Assembly: GCF_051020955.1 (NCBI RefSeq)
Contig: NW_027477085.1
Location: 36,376 to 100,375, forward strand
From: Megalopta genalis
Taxonomy: Eukaryota; Arthropoda; Insecta; Hymenoptera; Halictidae
DNA length: 64,000 nucleotides
Direction: 5' to 3'
The notes beneath the pieces are model-generated. The model was not told where the DNA came from, ran no database searches, and saw only the letters and a list, made by a program, of their open reading frames with translations. This document shows, piece by piece, positions 25,001-39,000 of this stretch (the first letter of the stretch is position 1; every line of letters starts with the position of its first letter). The position numbers were made by a program, and so were the translations under genes.

Positions 25001-27992
25001 AAGTAGAAAGCTTAGCTACGAAACCGTGCGAAACAAATGATTTTGCTTTTAAAACTTGCGATATATGTGATATGGCTTCAAATGCAGGCGAAACAAACGA
25101 GTTAACTTCAAACCCGTGCGGAACACATGATTCAGCTTCAAATCAATGCGAAACACATGATTTAGCTTGATGTCAATGAGAAGTAGACGGCTTAGCTTCA
25201 AATCCAGGCGGAACAAATGGTTTAACTTCAAATTCTTGTGATATACATGATTTAGCTTCAAGTGCATACGAAACAAATGTGTGAGTTTCAAATCCAAGCG
25301 AAACACATGATTTAGATTGATATCAATGCGGAGTAAAAGTCTTAGCTTCAAATCCATGCGACACATATGATTTAGCTTCAAATACTTGCGATATAAGTGA
25401 TATAGCTTCAAAAGCAGGAGGAACAAACGAGGTAGCTTCAGTTCTATGCGAAACAAATGATTTAGCTTAAAATCAATGCGATGTAGACGGTTTATCTTCA
25501 AATCCATGCGAAACACATGATTCAGATGCAGATCAATGCGATGTATAAGGTTTAGCTTCAAATCCATGCCAAACACATGATTTAGCTTCAAATCCATGGG
25601 ATGTAGAAGGTTTAGCTTCAAATCCATGAGAAACAAATGATTTAACTTCAGATACTTGCGATATAAATGATATAGATTCAACTGCATGCGAAAAAAACGA
25701 TTCAGCTTCAAATCCAAGGGAAACACATGATTTAACTTCAAATCAATGCGAAGTAAAAGGCTTAGCTTCAAATCCATGCGAAACGAATGATTTAGCATCA
25801 AATGCTTGCGAATATAAGTGATATAGCATCAAATGCAGGCGAAACAAACGAGTTAGATTCAGATCCATGCGAAACACGTGATTTAGTTGCAAATCAATGC
25901 GATGTAGAGGGTTTAGCTTAAAATCCATGCGATACACAAGATTTAGCTTCAAATCAATGCGATGTAGAAAGTTCACCTTCAAATCCATGCGACGCACATG
26001 ATTTAGCTTCAAATACTTGCGATATAAGTGATATAGCTTCAAAATCTGGAGGAACAAATGAGGTAGCTTCAATTCCATGCGAAACAAATGATTTAGCTTC
26101 AAATCAATGCGAAGTAGAGGGCTTAGCTTCAAATCCATGCGAAACAAATGGTTTAGCTACAAATACTTGTGATATACATTATTTAGCTACAACTGCATGC
26201 GAAACAAACGAGTTAGCTTCAAATACATGGGATACATATGATTTAGCTTCAAATCAATGCGATGTAGAAGGTTTAGCTTCAAATCCATGCGAAACAAATG
26301 ATTTAGCTTCAAATCAATGCGGAGTAGAAGGCTTAGCTTCAAATCCATGCGAAACAAATGATTTAGCTACAAATACTTGTGATATACATTATTTAGCTAC
26401 AACTGCATGCGAAACAAACGAGTTAGCTTCAGATCCATGCGAAACACATGATTTAGTTGCAAATCAATGCGATGTAGAGGGTTTAGCTTAAAATCCATGC
26501 GAAACAAATGATTTAGCTTCAAATCAATGCGGAGTAGAAGTCTTAGCTTCAAATCCATGTGAAACAAATGGTTTAGCTACAAATACTTGTGATATACATT
26601 ATTTAGCTACAACTGCATGCGAAACAAACGAGTTAGCTTCAGATCGATGCGAAACACATGATTTAGCTTAAAATCAATGCGATGTAGACGGTTTAGCTTC
26701 AAATCCATGCGAAACAAATGATTTTGCTTCACACACTTGGGATATAGGTGTTATAGCTTCAACTGCATGCGAAACAAACGAGTTACCTTCAAATCCACGC
26801 GAAACACATGAGTTAGCTTCAAATCAATGCGATGTAGAAGGTTTAGCTTCAAATCCATACGAAACAAATGATTGAGGTTCAAACACTTGGCATAAATGTG
26901 ATATAGCTTCAACTGCATGCGAAACAATCGAGTTACCTTCAAATCCACGCGAAACACATGAATTGGTTCAAATAAATGCGATGTAGAAGGTTTAGCTTCA
27001 AATCCAAGCGAAAAACATGATTTAGCTTCAAATACTTGCGATATAAGTGATATAGATTCAAATACAGGCGAAACGAACGAGTTAGCTTCAAAGCCATGCG
27101 AAACACATGATTCATTTGCAAATCAATGCGATGTAGAAGGTTCAGCTTCAAATCCATGCAAAACACGTGATTTAGCTTCCAATTAATGCGAAGGAGAAGG
27201 CTTAGCTTCAAATCCATGCGAAACAAATGGTTTAGCTTCAAATACTTGCGATATAAGTGATGTAGATTCAACTGCAGGCCAAACAAACGAGTTAGCTTCA
27301 AATCCATGCGAAACACATGATTTAGCTTCAAATCAATGCGATGTAGAAGGTTTAGCTTCAAATCCATGCGATACACAAGATTTAGCTTCAAATCAATTCG
27401 ATGAAGAAGGTTCAGCTTCAAATCCATGCGACACATATGATTTAGCTTCAAATACTTGCGATATAAGTGATATAGCTTCAAAAGCAGGAGGAACAAACGA
27501 GGTAGCTTCAGTTCTATGCGAAACAAATGATTTAGCTTAAAATCAATGCGATGTAGACGGTTTATCTTCAAATCCATGCGAAACAAATGATTGAGCTTCA
27601 CACACTTGGGATATAGGTGTTATAGCTTCAACTGCATGCGAAACAAACGAGTTACCTTCAAATCCAAGCGAAACACATGATTTAGCTGAAAATCAATGCG
27701 ATGTAGAAGATTTAGCTCCAAATCCATGCGAAGCAAATGATTTAGATTCAAACAGTTGGCGTATAAGTGATATAGCTTCAAATGCAAACTAATCAAACGA
27801 GTTAGCTTCAAAATCCACGCGATACACATGATTTAGCTTCAAATACTTGCGATATAAGTGATGTAGATTCAACTGCAGGCCAAACGAACAAGTTAGCTTC
27901 AAATCCACGCGAAACACATGAATTGGTTCAAATGAATGCGATGTAGAAGGTTTAGCTGCAAATCCAAGAGAAACACGTGATTTAGCTTCCAA
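22079..27992. repeat. HOR-1 copy 3, about 5.91 kb, containing a HOR-2-type patch
   Basis: The left part (22079 to about 25345) follows copy 1 closely and includes the doubled 390-bp block. At about 25345 the HOR-1 sequence stops and about 2.64 kb of HOR-2-type sequence takes over until about 27987, where HOR-1 resumes at AATGCGACGTAGAAGTC. As a result the segments seen at 15.5-17.4 kb in copy 1 are missing from this copy. Confidence 0.83.
25345..27987. repeat. HOR-2-type patch embedded in HOR-1
   Basis: The sequence matches 5.65-7.57 kb over most of its length: 25.38-25.65 matches 5.70-5.95 kb, and 25.79-26.26 matches 5.95-6.42 kb. After a partly shared stretch, 26.4-26.98 matches 4.77-5.35 and 7.02-7.6 kb. 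The stretch 27.24-27.6 matches 5.49-5.86 kb, so parts of the same source occur twice. About 180 bp at 25640-25790 matches instead the GATATAGATTCAACTGC block at 47.95-48.08 kb. This mixed ancestry points to several exchange or conversion events, not one simple insertion. Confidence 0.75.
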
Positions 27993-30900
27993 TCAATGCG
28001 ACGTAGAAGTCTTAGCTTCAAATACATGCGAAACATATGATTTAGCTTCAAATACTTGCGATATAATTGATATAGTTTCAAATGCAGACGAATCAAACGA
28101 GTTAGCTTCAAAAGCCATGTGATACACATGATTTAGCTTCAAGTCAATGCGAAACTCATGATTTAGCTTCAAATCACTGCGATCTAGATGTATTAGCTTC
28201 AAATGCATGCGAAACACATGATTTAGCTTCAAATCAATGCGAAGTAGACGGCCCATCTTCAAATCCATGCGAAACAAATGGTTTAGTTTCAACTACTTGT
28301 GATATACATAATTTAACTTCATCTGCATGCGATGCAAACGAGTTAGCTTCATATACATGCGATACACATGATTTAGCTACAAACCAATGCGAAGTAGAAG
28401 GTTTAGCTTCAAATCCGCGCGAAACAAATGATTTACATTTAAATATTTGCGATATAAGTGATATAGCTTCGAATGCAGGAGAGACAAATGAGTTAGCTTC
28501 AAATCCATGCGAAACACATGATTTAGCTTCAAATCAATGCGGTGTAGAAGGTTTATCTTCAAATCCGCCCGAAACAAATGATTTAGCTTCAAATACTTGC
28601 GATATAAGTGATATAGCTTCAAATGCTGGCGAAACAAAAGACTTAGCGTCAAATCCATGCGAAACAATTGATTTAGCTTCAGATACTTGCGATATAAGTG
28701 ATATTGCTTCAAATGCAGACGAAACAAACGAGATAGTATCAAATCCAAACGAAACACATGATTTAGCTACAAATCAATGCGATGTAGAAGGTTTAGTTTC
28801 AAATCCATGCGAAACAAATGATTTAGCTTCAAATACTTGCGATATAAGTGATGTAGATTCAAATGCATGCGAAACCAACCAGATAGCTTCAAGTCCACGC
28901 GAAACACATGATTTAGCTTCAAATCAATGCGGTGTAGAAGGTTTATCTTCAAATCCGCCCGAAACAAATGATTTAGCTTCAAATACTTGCGATATAAGTG
29001 ATATAGCTTCAAATGCTGGCGAAACAAAAGACTTAGCGTCAAATCCATGCGAAACAATTGATTTAGCTTCAGATACTTGCGATATAAGTGATATTGCTTC
29101 AAATGCAGACGAAACAAACGAGATAGTATCAAATCCAAACGAAACACATGATTTAGCTACAAATCAATGCGATGTAGAAGGTTTAGTTTCAAATCCATGC
29201 GAAACAAATGATTTAGCTTCAAATACTTGCGATATAAGTGATGTAGATTCAAATGCATGCGAAACCAACCAGATAGCTTCAAGTCCACGCGAAACACATG
29301 ATTTAGCTTCAAATCAATGCGAAGTAGATGGCTTAGCTTCAACCCCATGCGAAACACATGATTTAGCTTCAAAAGCCATGCGATACACATGAATTAGCTT
29401 CAAATCCATGCAAAACACATGATTTAGCTTCCAATCCATGCGAAACACATGATTTAGCTTCTAATAAATGCGAAGTATAAGGCTCAGCTTCAAATCCAAG
29501 CGAAACACATGATTTAGCTTCAAAACAATGCGAATTAGAAGGCTTAGCTTCAAATGCATGAGAAACAATTCATTTAGCTTCAGATACTTGCGGTATAAGT
29601 GATATAGCTTCAAATGCAGGGGGAACAAACGACTTAGTTTCAAATCCATGAAAAACACTAGATTTAGCTTCGAATCAAAGCGACGTGGAAGGTTTAGCTT
29701 CTAATCCAAGCGGAACAAACGATTGAGCTTCAAACACTTAGGATATAAGTGATATAGCTTCAAATGCAGACGAATCAAACGAGTTAGCTTCAAAATCCAT
29801 GCGAAACACATGACTTAGCTTGAAATCAATGCGAAGTAGATGGATTAGCTTCAAATCCACGCGAAACACATGATTACCTGCAAATCAATGCGATGTAGAA
29901 TGTTTAGCTTCAAATCCATGCAAAACAAATGATTTAGCTTCATATACTTGCGATATAAGTGATATAGCTTCAAATGCTGGCGAAACGAACTTGTTAGCTT
30001 CAAATCCATACAAAACACATGATTTAGATGCTAATGAACGCGATCTAGAAGGTTTAGCTACAAATCCAAGCGAAACACTTGATTTAGCCTCAAATCAATG
30101 CGATGTAGATGGATTAGCTTCAAATCCATGCGAAACAAATGATCTAGCTTCAAATACTTGCGATATAAGTGATATAGCTTCAAATGCAGACGAATCAAAC
30201 GAGTTAGCTTCAAATCCATGTAGAACACATGATTTAGCTTCCAATCAAGGCGAAGTAGAAGTCTTAGCTTCAAATCCATGCGAAACAAATTGTTTAGCTT
30301 CAAATACTTGTGATATACATGATTTAGCTTCAACTGCATTCGAAGCAAACGAGTTAGCTCCGAATCCACGAGAAACACATTATTTAGCTTCAAAACAATG
30401 CGAAGTAGAAGGCTTAGCTTCAAATCCATGCGAAACAAATGGTTTAGCTAGAAATACTTGTGATATACATTATTTAGCTACAACTGCATGCGAAACAAAC
30501 GAGTTAGCTTCAAATCCATGCGAAACACATGATTTAGCTTCAAATCAATGCGATGTAGAAGGTTTAGCTTCAAATCCATGCGATACACAAGATTTAGCTT
30601 CAAATCAATGCGATGTAGAAGGTTTAGCTTCAAATCCACGCGAAACAAATGATTGAGCTTCAAACACTTGGGATAAAGGTGATATAGCTTCAACTGCATG
30701 CGAAACAAACGAGTTACCTTCAAATCCACGCGAAACACAAGTTTCAGCTTCAAATGAATGCGATGTAGAAGATTTAGCTTCAAATCCAAGCGAATCACGT
30801 GCTTTAGCTTCCTATTAATGCGAAGTAGAAGGCTTAGCTTCTAATCCATGCGAAACACGTGATTTAGCTACTAATCAATGCGATCTAGAAGGTTTAGCTT

Positions 30901-32373
30901 CAAATCCATGCGATGTAGAAGGTTTAGCTTCAAATCCATGCGAAACAAATGATTTAGCTTCAAATCCATGCGAAACACATGATTTAGCTTCAATTTCAAT
31001 GCGAAGTAGAAGGATTAGCTTCAAATCAATGCGATACATAAGAGTTAGCTTAAAATCAATGCGATGTAGAAGGTTTTGCTTCAAATCCATGCGAAACAAA
31101 TGATTAAGCTTCAAATCAATGCGAAGTAGAAGGCTTAGCTTCAAATCCATGCGAAACAAATGATTCAGCTACAAATACTTGTGATATACATTATTTAGCT
31201 ACAACTGCATGCGAAACAAACGAGTTACCTTCAAATCCACGCGACACACATGAGTTAGCTTCAAATCAATGCGATGTAGAAGGTTAAGCTTCAAATCCAT
31301 GTGAAACAAATGATTGAGCTTCAAACACTTGGGTTAAAGGTGATATAGCTTCAACTGCATGCGAAACAAACGAGTTACCTTCAAATCCACGCGAAACACA
31401 TGAATTGGTTCAAATGAATGCGATGTAGAAGGTTTAGCTTCAAATCCAAGCGAAACACATGATTTAGCTTCAAATAGTTGCGATATAAGTGATATAGATT
31501 CAAATACAGGCGAAACGAACGACTTAGCTTCAAATCCATGCGAAACACATGATTCATTTGCAAATCAATGCCATGTAGAAGGTTCAGCTTCAAATCCATG
31601 CGACACATATGATTTAGCTTCAAATACTTGCGATATAAGTGATATAGCTTCAAAAGCAGGAGGAACAAACGAGGTAGCTTCAGTTCTATGCGAAGCAAAT
31701 AATTTAGCTTCAAATCAATGCGAAGTAGAAGGCTTAGCTTCAAATCCATGCGAAACAAATGATTTAGCTACAAATACTTGTGATATACATTATTTAGCTT
31801 CAACTGCATGCGAAACAAACGAGTTACCTTCAAATCCACGCGAAACACATGAATTGGTTCAAATGAATGCGATGTAGAAGGTTTAGCTTCAAATCCAAGC
31901 GAAACACATGATTTAGCTTCAAATACTTGCGATATAAGTGATATAGCTTCAAAAGCAGGAGGAACAAACGAGGTAGCTTCAGTTCTATGCGAAGCAAATA
32001 ATTTAGCTTCAAATCAATGCGAAGTTGAAGGCTTAGCTTCAAATCCATGCGAATCAAATGGTTTAGCTGCAAATACTTGTGATATACATGATTTAGTTTC
32101 AACTGCATGCGAATCAAACGAGTTTGCTTCAAATACATGCAAAACACGTGATTTAGCTTCAAATCAATGCAAAGTAGAAGGCCTAGCTTCAAATCCATGC
32201 GAAACAAATGATTTAGCTTCAAATACTTGCGATATAAATGACATAGCTTCATATGCAGTCGAAACGATCGAGTTAGCTTCAACTCCATGCGATGCACATG
32301 ATTTTGCTGCAAATCAATGCGACGTAGAAGGTTTAGCTTCAAATCCATGCAAAACATATGATTTACATGCAAA
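27993..32373. repeat. HOR-1 copy 4, about 4.38 kb, with an internal deletion
   Basis: This copy follows copy 1, including the doubled 390-bp block and the GATGCTAATGAACGCG block near 30030. At about 30402 it then jumps from AACAATGCGA straight into the AGTAGAAGGC sequence that lies 842 bp further on in copies 1 and 5. The CCCCATACGAACC and TTTCGAAGTAG blocks are therefore absent. The jump also fuses two stretches of the + open frame, giving the 221-codon frame at 29991-30656, which is a by-product and not a gene. Confidence 0.87.
30390..30415. repeat. Junction of the 842-bp deletion in HOR-1 copy 4
   Basis: In copies 1 and 5 the block with AACAATGCGAATTAGAAGG (14606, 34776) and the block with TATCAATGCGAAGTAGAAGG (15446, 35616) are 842 bp further apart. 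Here the left side of the first is joined to the right side of the second within the shared ATGCGA. The loss is 28 monomers plus two bases, consistent with pairing between homologous monomers. Confidence 0.82.
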
Positions 32374-35300
32374 TCAATGCGACGTAGAAGTCTTAGCTTC
32401 AAATACATGCGAAACATATGATTTAGCTTCAAATACTTGCGATATAATTGATATAGTTTCAAATGCAGACGAATCAAACGAGTTAGCTTCAAAAGCCATG
32501 TGATACACATGATTTAGCTTCAAGTCAATGCGAAACTCATGATTTCGCTTCAAATCACTGCGATCTAGATGTATTACCTTCAAATCCATGCGAAACACAT
32601 GATTTAGCTTCAAATCAATGCGAAGTAGACGGCCCATCTTCAAATCCATGCGAAACAAATGGTTTAGTTTCAACTACTTGTGATATACATGATTTAACTT
32701 CATCTGCATGCGATGCAAACGAGTTAGCTTCATATACATGCGATACACATGATTTAGCTACAAACCAATGCGAAGTAGAAGGTTTAGCTTCAAATCCGCG
32801 CGAAACAAATGATTTACATTTAAATATTTGCGATATAAGTGATATAGCTTCGAATGCAGGAGAGACAAATGAGTTAGCTTCAAATCCATGCGAAACACAT
32901 GATTTAGCTTCAAATCAATGCGGTGTAGAAGGTTTATCTTCAAATCCGCCCGAAACAAATGATTTAGCTTCAAATACTTGCGATATAAGTGATATAGCTT
33001 CAAATGCTGGCGAAACAAAAGACTTAGCGTCAAATCCATGCGAAACAATTGATTTAGCTTCAGATACTTGCGATATAAGTGATATTGCTTCAAATGCAGA
33101 CGAAACAAACGAGATAGTATCAAATCCAAACGAAACACATGATTTAGCTACAAATCAATGCGATGTAGAAGGTTTAGTTTCAAATCCATGCGAAACAAAT
33201 GATTTAGCTTCAAATACTTGCGATATAAGTGATGTAGATTCAAATGCATGCGAAACCAACCAGATAGCTTCAAGTCCACGCGAAACACATGATTTAGCTT
33301 CAAATCAATGCGGTGTAGAAGGTTTATCTTCAAATCCGCCCGAAACAAATGATTTAGCTTCAAATACTTGCGATATAAGTGATATAGCTTCAAATGCTGG
33401 CGAAACAAAAGACTTAGCGTCAAATCCATGCGAAACAATTGATTTAGCTTCAGATACTTGCGATATAAGTGATATTGCTTCAAATGCAGACGAAACAAAC
33501 GAGATAGTATCAAATCCAAACGAAACACATGATTTAGCTACAAATCAATGCGATGTAGAAGGTTTAGTTTCAAATCCATGCGAAACAAATGATTTAGCTT
33601 CAAATACTTGCGATATAAGTGATGTAGATTCAAATGCATGCGAAACCAACCAGATAGCTTCAAGTCCACGCGAAACACATGATTTAGCTTCAAATCAATG
33701 CGAAGTAGATGGCTTAGCTTCAACCCCATGCGAAACACATGATTTAGCTTCAAAAGCCATGCGATACACATGAATTAGCTTCAAATCCATGCAAAACACA
33801 TGATTTAGCTTCCAATCCATGCGAAACACATGATTTAGCTTCTAATAAATGCGAAGTATAAGGCTCAGCTTCAAATCCAAGCGAAACACATGATTTAGCT
33901 TCAAAACAATGCGAATTAGAAGGCTTAGCTTCAAATGCATGAGAAACAATTCATTTAGCTTCAGATACTTGCGGTATAAGTGATATAGCTTCAAATGCAG
34001 GGGGAACAAACGACTTAGTTTCAAATCCATGAAAAACACTAGATTTAGCTTCGAATCAAAGCGACGTGGAAGGTTTAGCTTCTAATCCAAGCGGAACAAA
34101 CGATTGAGCTTCAAACACTTAGGATATAAGTGATATAGCTTCAAATGCAGACGAATCAAACGAGTTAGCTTCAAAATCCATGCGAAACACATGACTTAGC
34201 TTGAAATCAATGCGAAGTAGATGGATTAGCTTCAAATCCATGCGAAACACATGATTACCTGCAAATCAATGCGATGTAGAATGTTTAGCTTCAAATCCAT
34301 GCAAAACAAATGATTTAGCTTCATATACTTGCGATATAAGTGATATAGCTTCAAATGCTGGCGAAACGAACTTGTTAGCTTCAAATCCATACAAAACACA
34401 TGATTTAGATGCTAATGAACGCGATCTAGAAGGTTTAGCTACAAATCCAAGCGAAACACTTGATTTAGCCTCAAATCAATGCGATGTAGATGGATTAGCT
34501 TCAAATCCATGCGAAACAAATGATCTAGCTTCAAATACTTGCGATATAAGTGATATAGCTTCAAATGCAGACGAATCAAACGAGTTAGCTTCAAATCCAT
34601 GTAGAACACATGATTTAGCTTCCAATCAAGGCGAAGTAGAAGTCTTAGCTTCAAATCCATGCGAAACAAATTGTTTAGCTTCAAATACTTGTGATATACA
34701 TGATTTAGCTTCAACTGCATTCGAAGCAAACGAGTTAGCTCCGAATCCACGAGAAACACATTATTTAGCTTCAAAACAATGCGAATTAGAAGGCTTAGCT
34801 TCAAATCCATGCGAAACGAAAGATTTAGCTGCAATTACTTGCGAATATAAGTGACGTAGCTGCAAACGCAGGCGAAACAAACGAGTTAGCTACAGATCCA
34901 TGCGAAACACATGATTTGGGTTCAAATCAATACGAAGTAGAAGGCTTAGCTTCAACCCCATACGAACCGAATGATTTAGCTTTAAATACTTGCGAAACAA
35001 ATGGATTTGCTTCAGATACTTGTGATAAACGTGATTTATATTCAACTCCATGCGAGACAAAAGAATCAGCTTCAAATCAATGCAATACACATGATTTAGC
35101 TTCAAATCAATGCGAAACACATGATTTAGATTGATGTCAATGAGAAGTAGAAGGCTTAGCTTCAAATCCATGCGAAACAAATGATTTAGCATCAAATACT
35201 TGTGATAAACATGATATAGCTTCAACTGCATGCGGAACAAACAAGGTAGCTTCAAATCCATGCGAAACACATGATTTAGATTCCAATCAATTTCGAAGTA

Positions 35301-36000
35301 GAAAGCTTAGCTACGAAACCGTGCGAAACAAATGATTTTGCTTTTAATACTTGCGATATATGTGATATGGCTTCAAATGCAGGCGAAACAAACGAGTTAA
35401 CTTCAAACCCGTGCGGAACACATGATTCAGCTTCAAATCAATGCGAAACACATGATTTAGCTTGATGTCAATGAGAAGTAGACGGCTTAGCTTCAAATCC
35501 AGGCGGAACAAATGGTTTAACTTCAAATTCTTGTGATATACATGATTTAGCTTCAAGTGCATACGAAACAAATGTGTGAGTTTCAAATCCAAGCGAAACA
35601 CATGATTTAGATTGATATCAATGCGAAGTAGAAGGCTTAGCTTCAAATCCATGCGAAACAAATGGTTTAGCTAGAAATACTTGTGATATACATTATTTAG
35701 CTACAACTGCATGCGAAACAAACGAGTTAGCTTCAAATCCATGCGAAACACATGATTTAGCTTCAAATCAATGCGATGTAGAAGGTTTATCTTCAAATCC
35801 ATGCGATACACAAGATTTAGCTTCAAATCAATGCGATGTAGAAGGTTTAGCTTCAAATCCACGCGAAACAAATGATTGAGCTTCAAACACTTGGGATAAA
35901 GGTGATATAGCTTCAACTGCATGCGAAACAAACGAGTTACCTTCAAATCCACGCGAAACACAAGTTTCAGCTTCAAATGAATGCGATGTAGAAGATTTAG
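32374..36000. repeat. HOR-1 copy 5, main part
   Basis: All copy-1 landmarks up to the CACGTGCTTTAGC block return in the same order and nearly the same spacing, including the doubled 390-bp block (32.9-33.7 kb), GATGCTAATGAACGCG near 34410, CCCCATACGAACC near 34956 and TTTCGAAGTAG near 35291. The copy then runs into a 1.5-kb tandem duplication and does not continue into the TTCAAATACTTGCGATAT-type segment that ends copies 1, 2 and 4. Confidence 0.84.
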
Positions 36001-39000
36001 CTTCAAATCCAAGCGAATCACGTGCTTTAGCTTCCTATTAATGCGAAGTAGAAGGCTTAGCTTCTAATCCATGCGAAACACGTGATTTAGCTACAAATCA
36101 ATGCGATCTAGAAGGTTTAGCTTCAAATCCATGCGAAACAAATGATTTAGCTTCAAATCCATGCGAAACACATGATTTAGCTTCAATTTCAATGCGAAGT
36201 AGAAGGATTAGCTTCAAATCAATGCGATACATAAGAGTTAGCTTAAAATCAATGCGATGTAGAAGGTTTTGCTTCAAATCCATGCGAAACAAATGATTAA
36301 GCTTCAAATCAATGCGAAGTAGAAGGCTTAGCTTCAAATCCATGCGAAACAAATGATTCAGCTACAAATACTTGTGATATACATTATTTAGCTACAACTG
36401 CATGCGAAACAAACGAGTTACCTTCAAATCCACGCGACACACATGAGTTAGCTTCAAATCAATGCGATGTAGAAGGTTAAGCTTCAAATCCATGTGAAAC
36501 AAATGATTGAGCTTCAAACACTTGGGTTAAAGGTGATATAGCTTCAACTGCATGCGAAACAAACGAGTTACCTTCAAATCCACGCGAAACACATGAATTG
36601 GTTCAAATGAATGCGATGTAGAAGGTTTAGCTTCAAATCCAAGCGAAACACATGATTTAGCTTCAAATAGTTGCGATATAAGTGATATAGATTCAAATAC
36701 AGGCGAAACGAACGAGTTAGCTTCAAATCCATGCGAAACACATGATTCATTTGCAAATCAATGCCATGTAGAAGGTTCAGCTTCAAATCCATGCGACACA
36801 TATGATTTAGCTTCAAATACTTGCGATATAAGTGATATAGCTTCAAAAGCAGGAGGAACAAACGAGGTAGCTTCAGTTCTATGCGAAGCAAATAATTTAG
36901 CTTCAAATCAATGCGAAGTAGAAGGCTTAGCTTCAAATCCATGCGAAACAAATGATTTAGCTACAAATACTTGTGATATACATTATTTAGCTTCAACTGC
37001 ATGCGAAACAAACGAGTTACCTTCAAATCCACGCGAAACACATGAATTGGTTCAAATGAATGCGATGTAGAAGGTTTAGCTTCAAATCCAAGCGAAACAC
37101 ATGATTTAGCTTCAAATAGTTGCGATATAAGTGATATAGATTCAAATACAGGCGAAACACATGATTCATTTGCAAATCAATGCGATGTAGAAGGTTCAGC
37201 TTCAAATCCATGCAAAACACGTGATTTATCTTCCAATTAATGCGAAGTAGAAGGCTTAGCTTCAAATCCGTGCGAAACAAATGGTTTAGCTTCAAATACT
37301 TGTGATATACGTTATTGAGATTTAACTGTATGCGCAACGAACGAGTTAGCTTCAAATCCATGCGAAACACATGGTTTAGCTGCAAATCAATGCGATGTAG
37401 AAGGTTTAGCTTCAGTTCTATGCGAAACAAACGAGTTACCTTCAAATCCACGCGAAACACAAGTTTCAGCTTCAAATGAATGCGATGTAGAAGATTTAGC
37501 TTCAAATCCAAGCGAATCACGTGCTTTAGCTTCCTATTAATGCGAAGTAGAAGGCTTAGCTTCTAATCCATGCGAAACACGTGATTTAGCTACAAATCAA
37601 TGCGATCTAGAAGGTTTAGCTTCAAATCCATGCGATGTAGAAGGTTTAGCTTCAAATCCATGCGAAACAAATGATTTAGCTTCAAATCCATGCGAAACAC
37701 ATGATTTAGCTTCAATTTCAATGCGAAGTAGAAGGATTAGCTTCAAATCAATGCGATACATAAGAGTTAGCTTAAAATCAATGCGATGTAGAAGGTTTTG
37801 CTTCAAATCCATGCGAAACAAATGATTAAGCTTCAAATCAATGCGAAGTAGAAGGCTTAGCTTCAAATCCATGCGAAACAAATGATTCAGCTACAAATAC
37901 TTGTGATATACATTATTTAGCTACAACTGCATGCGAAACAAACGAGTTACCTTCAAATCCACGCGACACACATGAGTTAGCTTCAAATCAATGCGATGTA
38001 GAAGGTTAAGCTTCAAATCCATGTGAAACAAATGATTGAGCTTCAAACACTTGGGTTAAAGGTGATATAGCTTCAACTGCATGCGAAACAAACGAGTTAC
38101 CTTCAAATCCACGCGAAACACATGAATTGGTTCAAATGAATGCGATGTAGAAGGTTTAGCTTCAAATCCAAGCGAAACACATGATTTAGCTTCAAATAGT
38201 TGCGATATAAGTGATATAGATTCAAATACAGGCGAAACGAACGAGTTAGCTTCAAATCCATGCGAAACACATGATTCATTTGCAAATCAATGCCATGTAG
38301 AAGGTTCAGCTTCAAATCCATGCGACACATATGATTTAGCTTCAAATACTTGCGATATAAGTGATATAGCTTCAAAAGCAGGAGGAACAAACGAGGTAGC
38401 TTCAGTTCTATGCGAAGCAAATAATTTAGCTTCAAATCAATGCGAAGTAGAAGGCTTAGCTTCAAATCCATGCGAAACAAATGATTTAGCTACAAATACT
38501 TGTGATATACATTATTTAGCTTCAACTGCATGCGAAACAAACGAGTTACCTTCAAATCCACGCGAAACACATGAATTGGTTCAAATGAATGCGATGTAGA
38601 AGGTTTAGCTTCAAATCCAAGCGAAACACATGATTTAGCTTCAAATAGTTGCGATATAAGTGATATAGATTCAAATACAGGCGAAACACATGATTCATTT
38701 GCAAATCAATGCGATGTAGAAGGTTCAGCTTCAAATCCATGCAAAACACGTGATTTATCTTCCAATTAATGCGAAGTAGAAGGCTTAGCTTCAAATCCGT
38801 GCGAAACAAATGGTTTAGCTTCAAATACTTGTGATATACGTTATTGAGATTTAACTGTATGCGCAACGAACGAGTTAGCTTCAAATCCATGCGAAACACA
38901 TGGTTTAGCTGCAAATCAATGCGATGTAGAAGGTTTAGCTTCAGTTCTATGCGAAACAAATGAGTTAGCTTGAAATCAATGCGATGTAGAAGGTTTAGCT

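Noticed and set aside
29991..30656. Plus-strand 221-codon frame as a longer conserved gene
   Set aside because: Its extra length over the four sister frames (160 codons) comes from the 842-bp deletion at about 30402 that bypasses the usual stop; it is a junction product.
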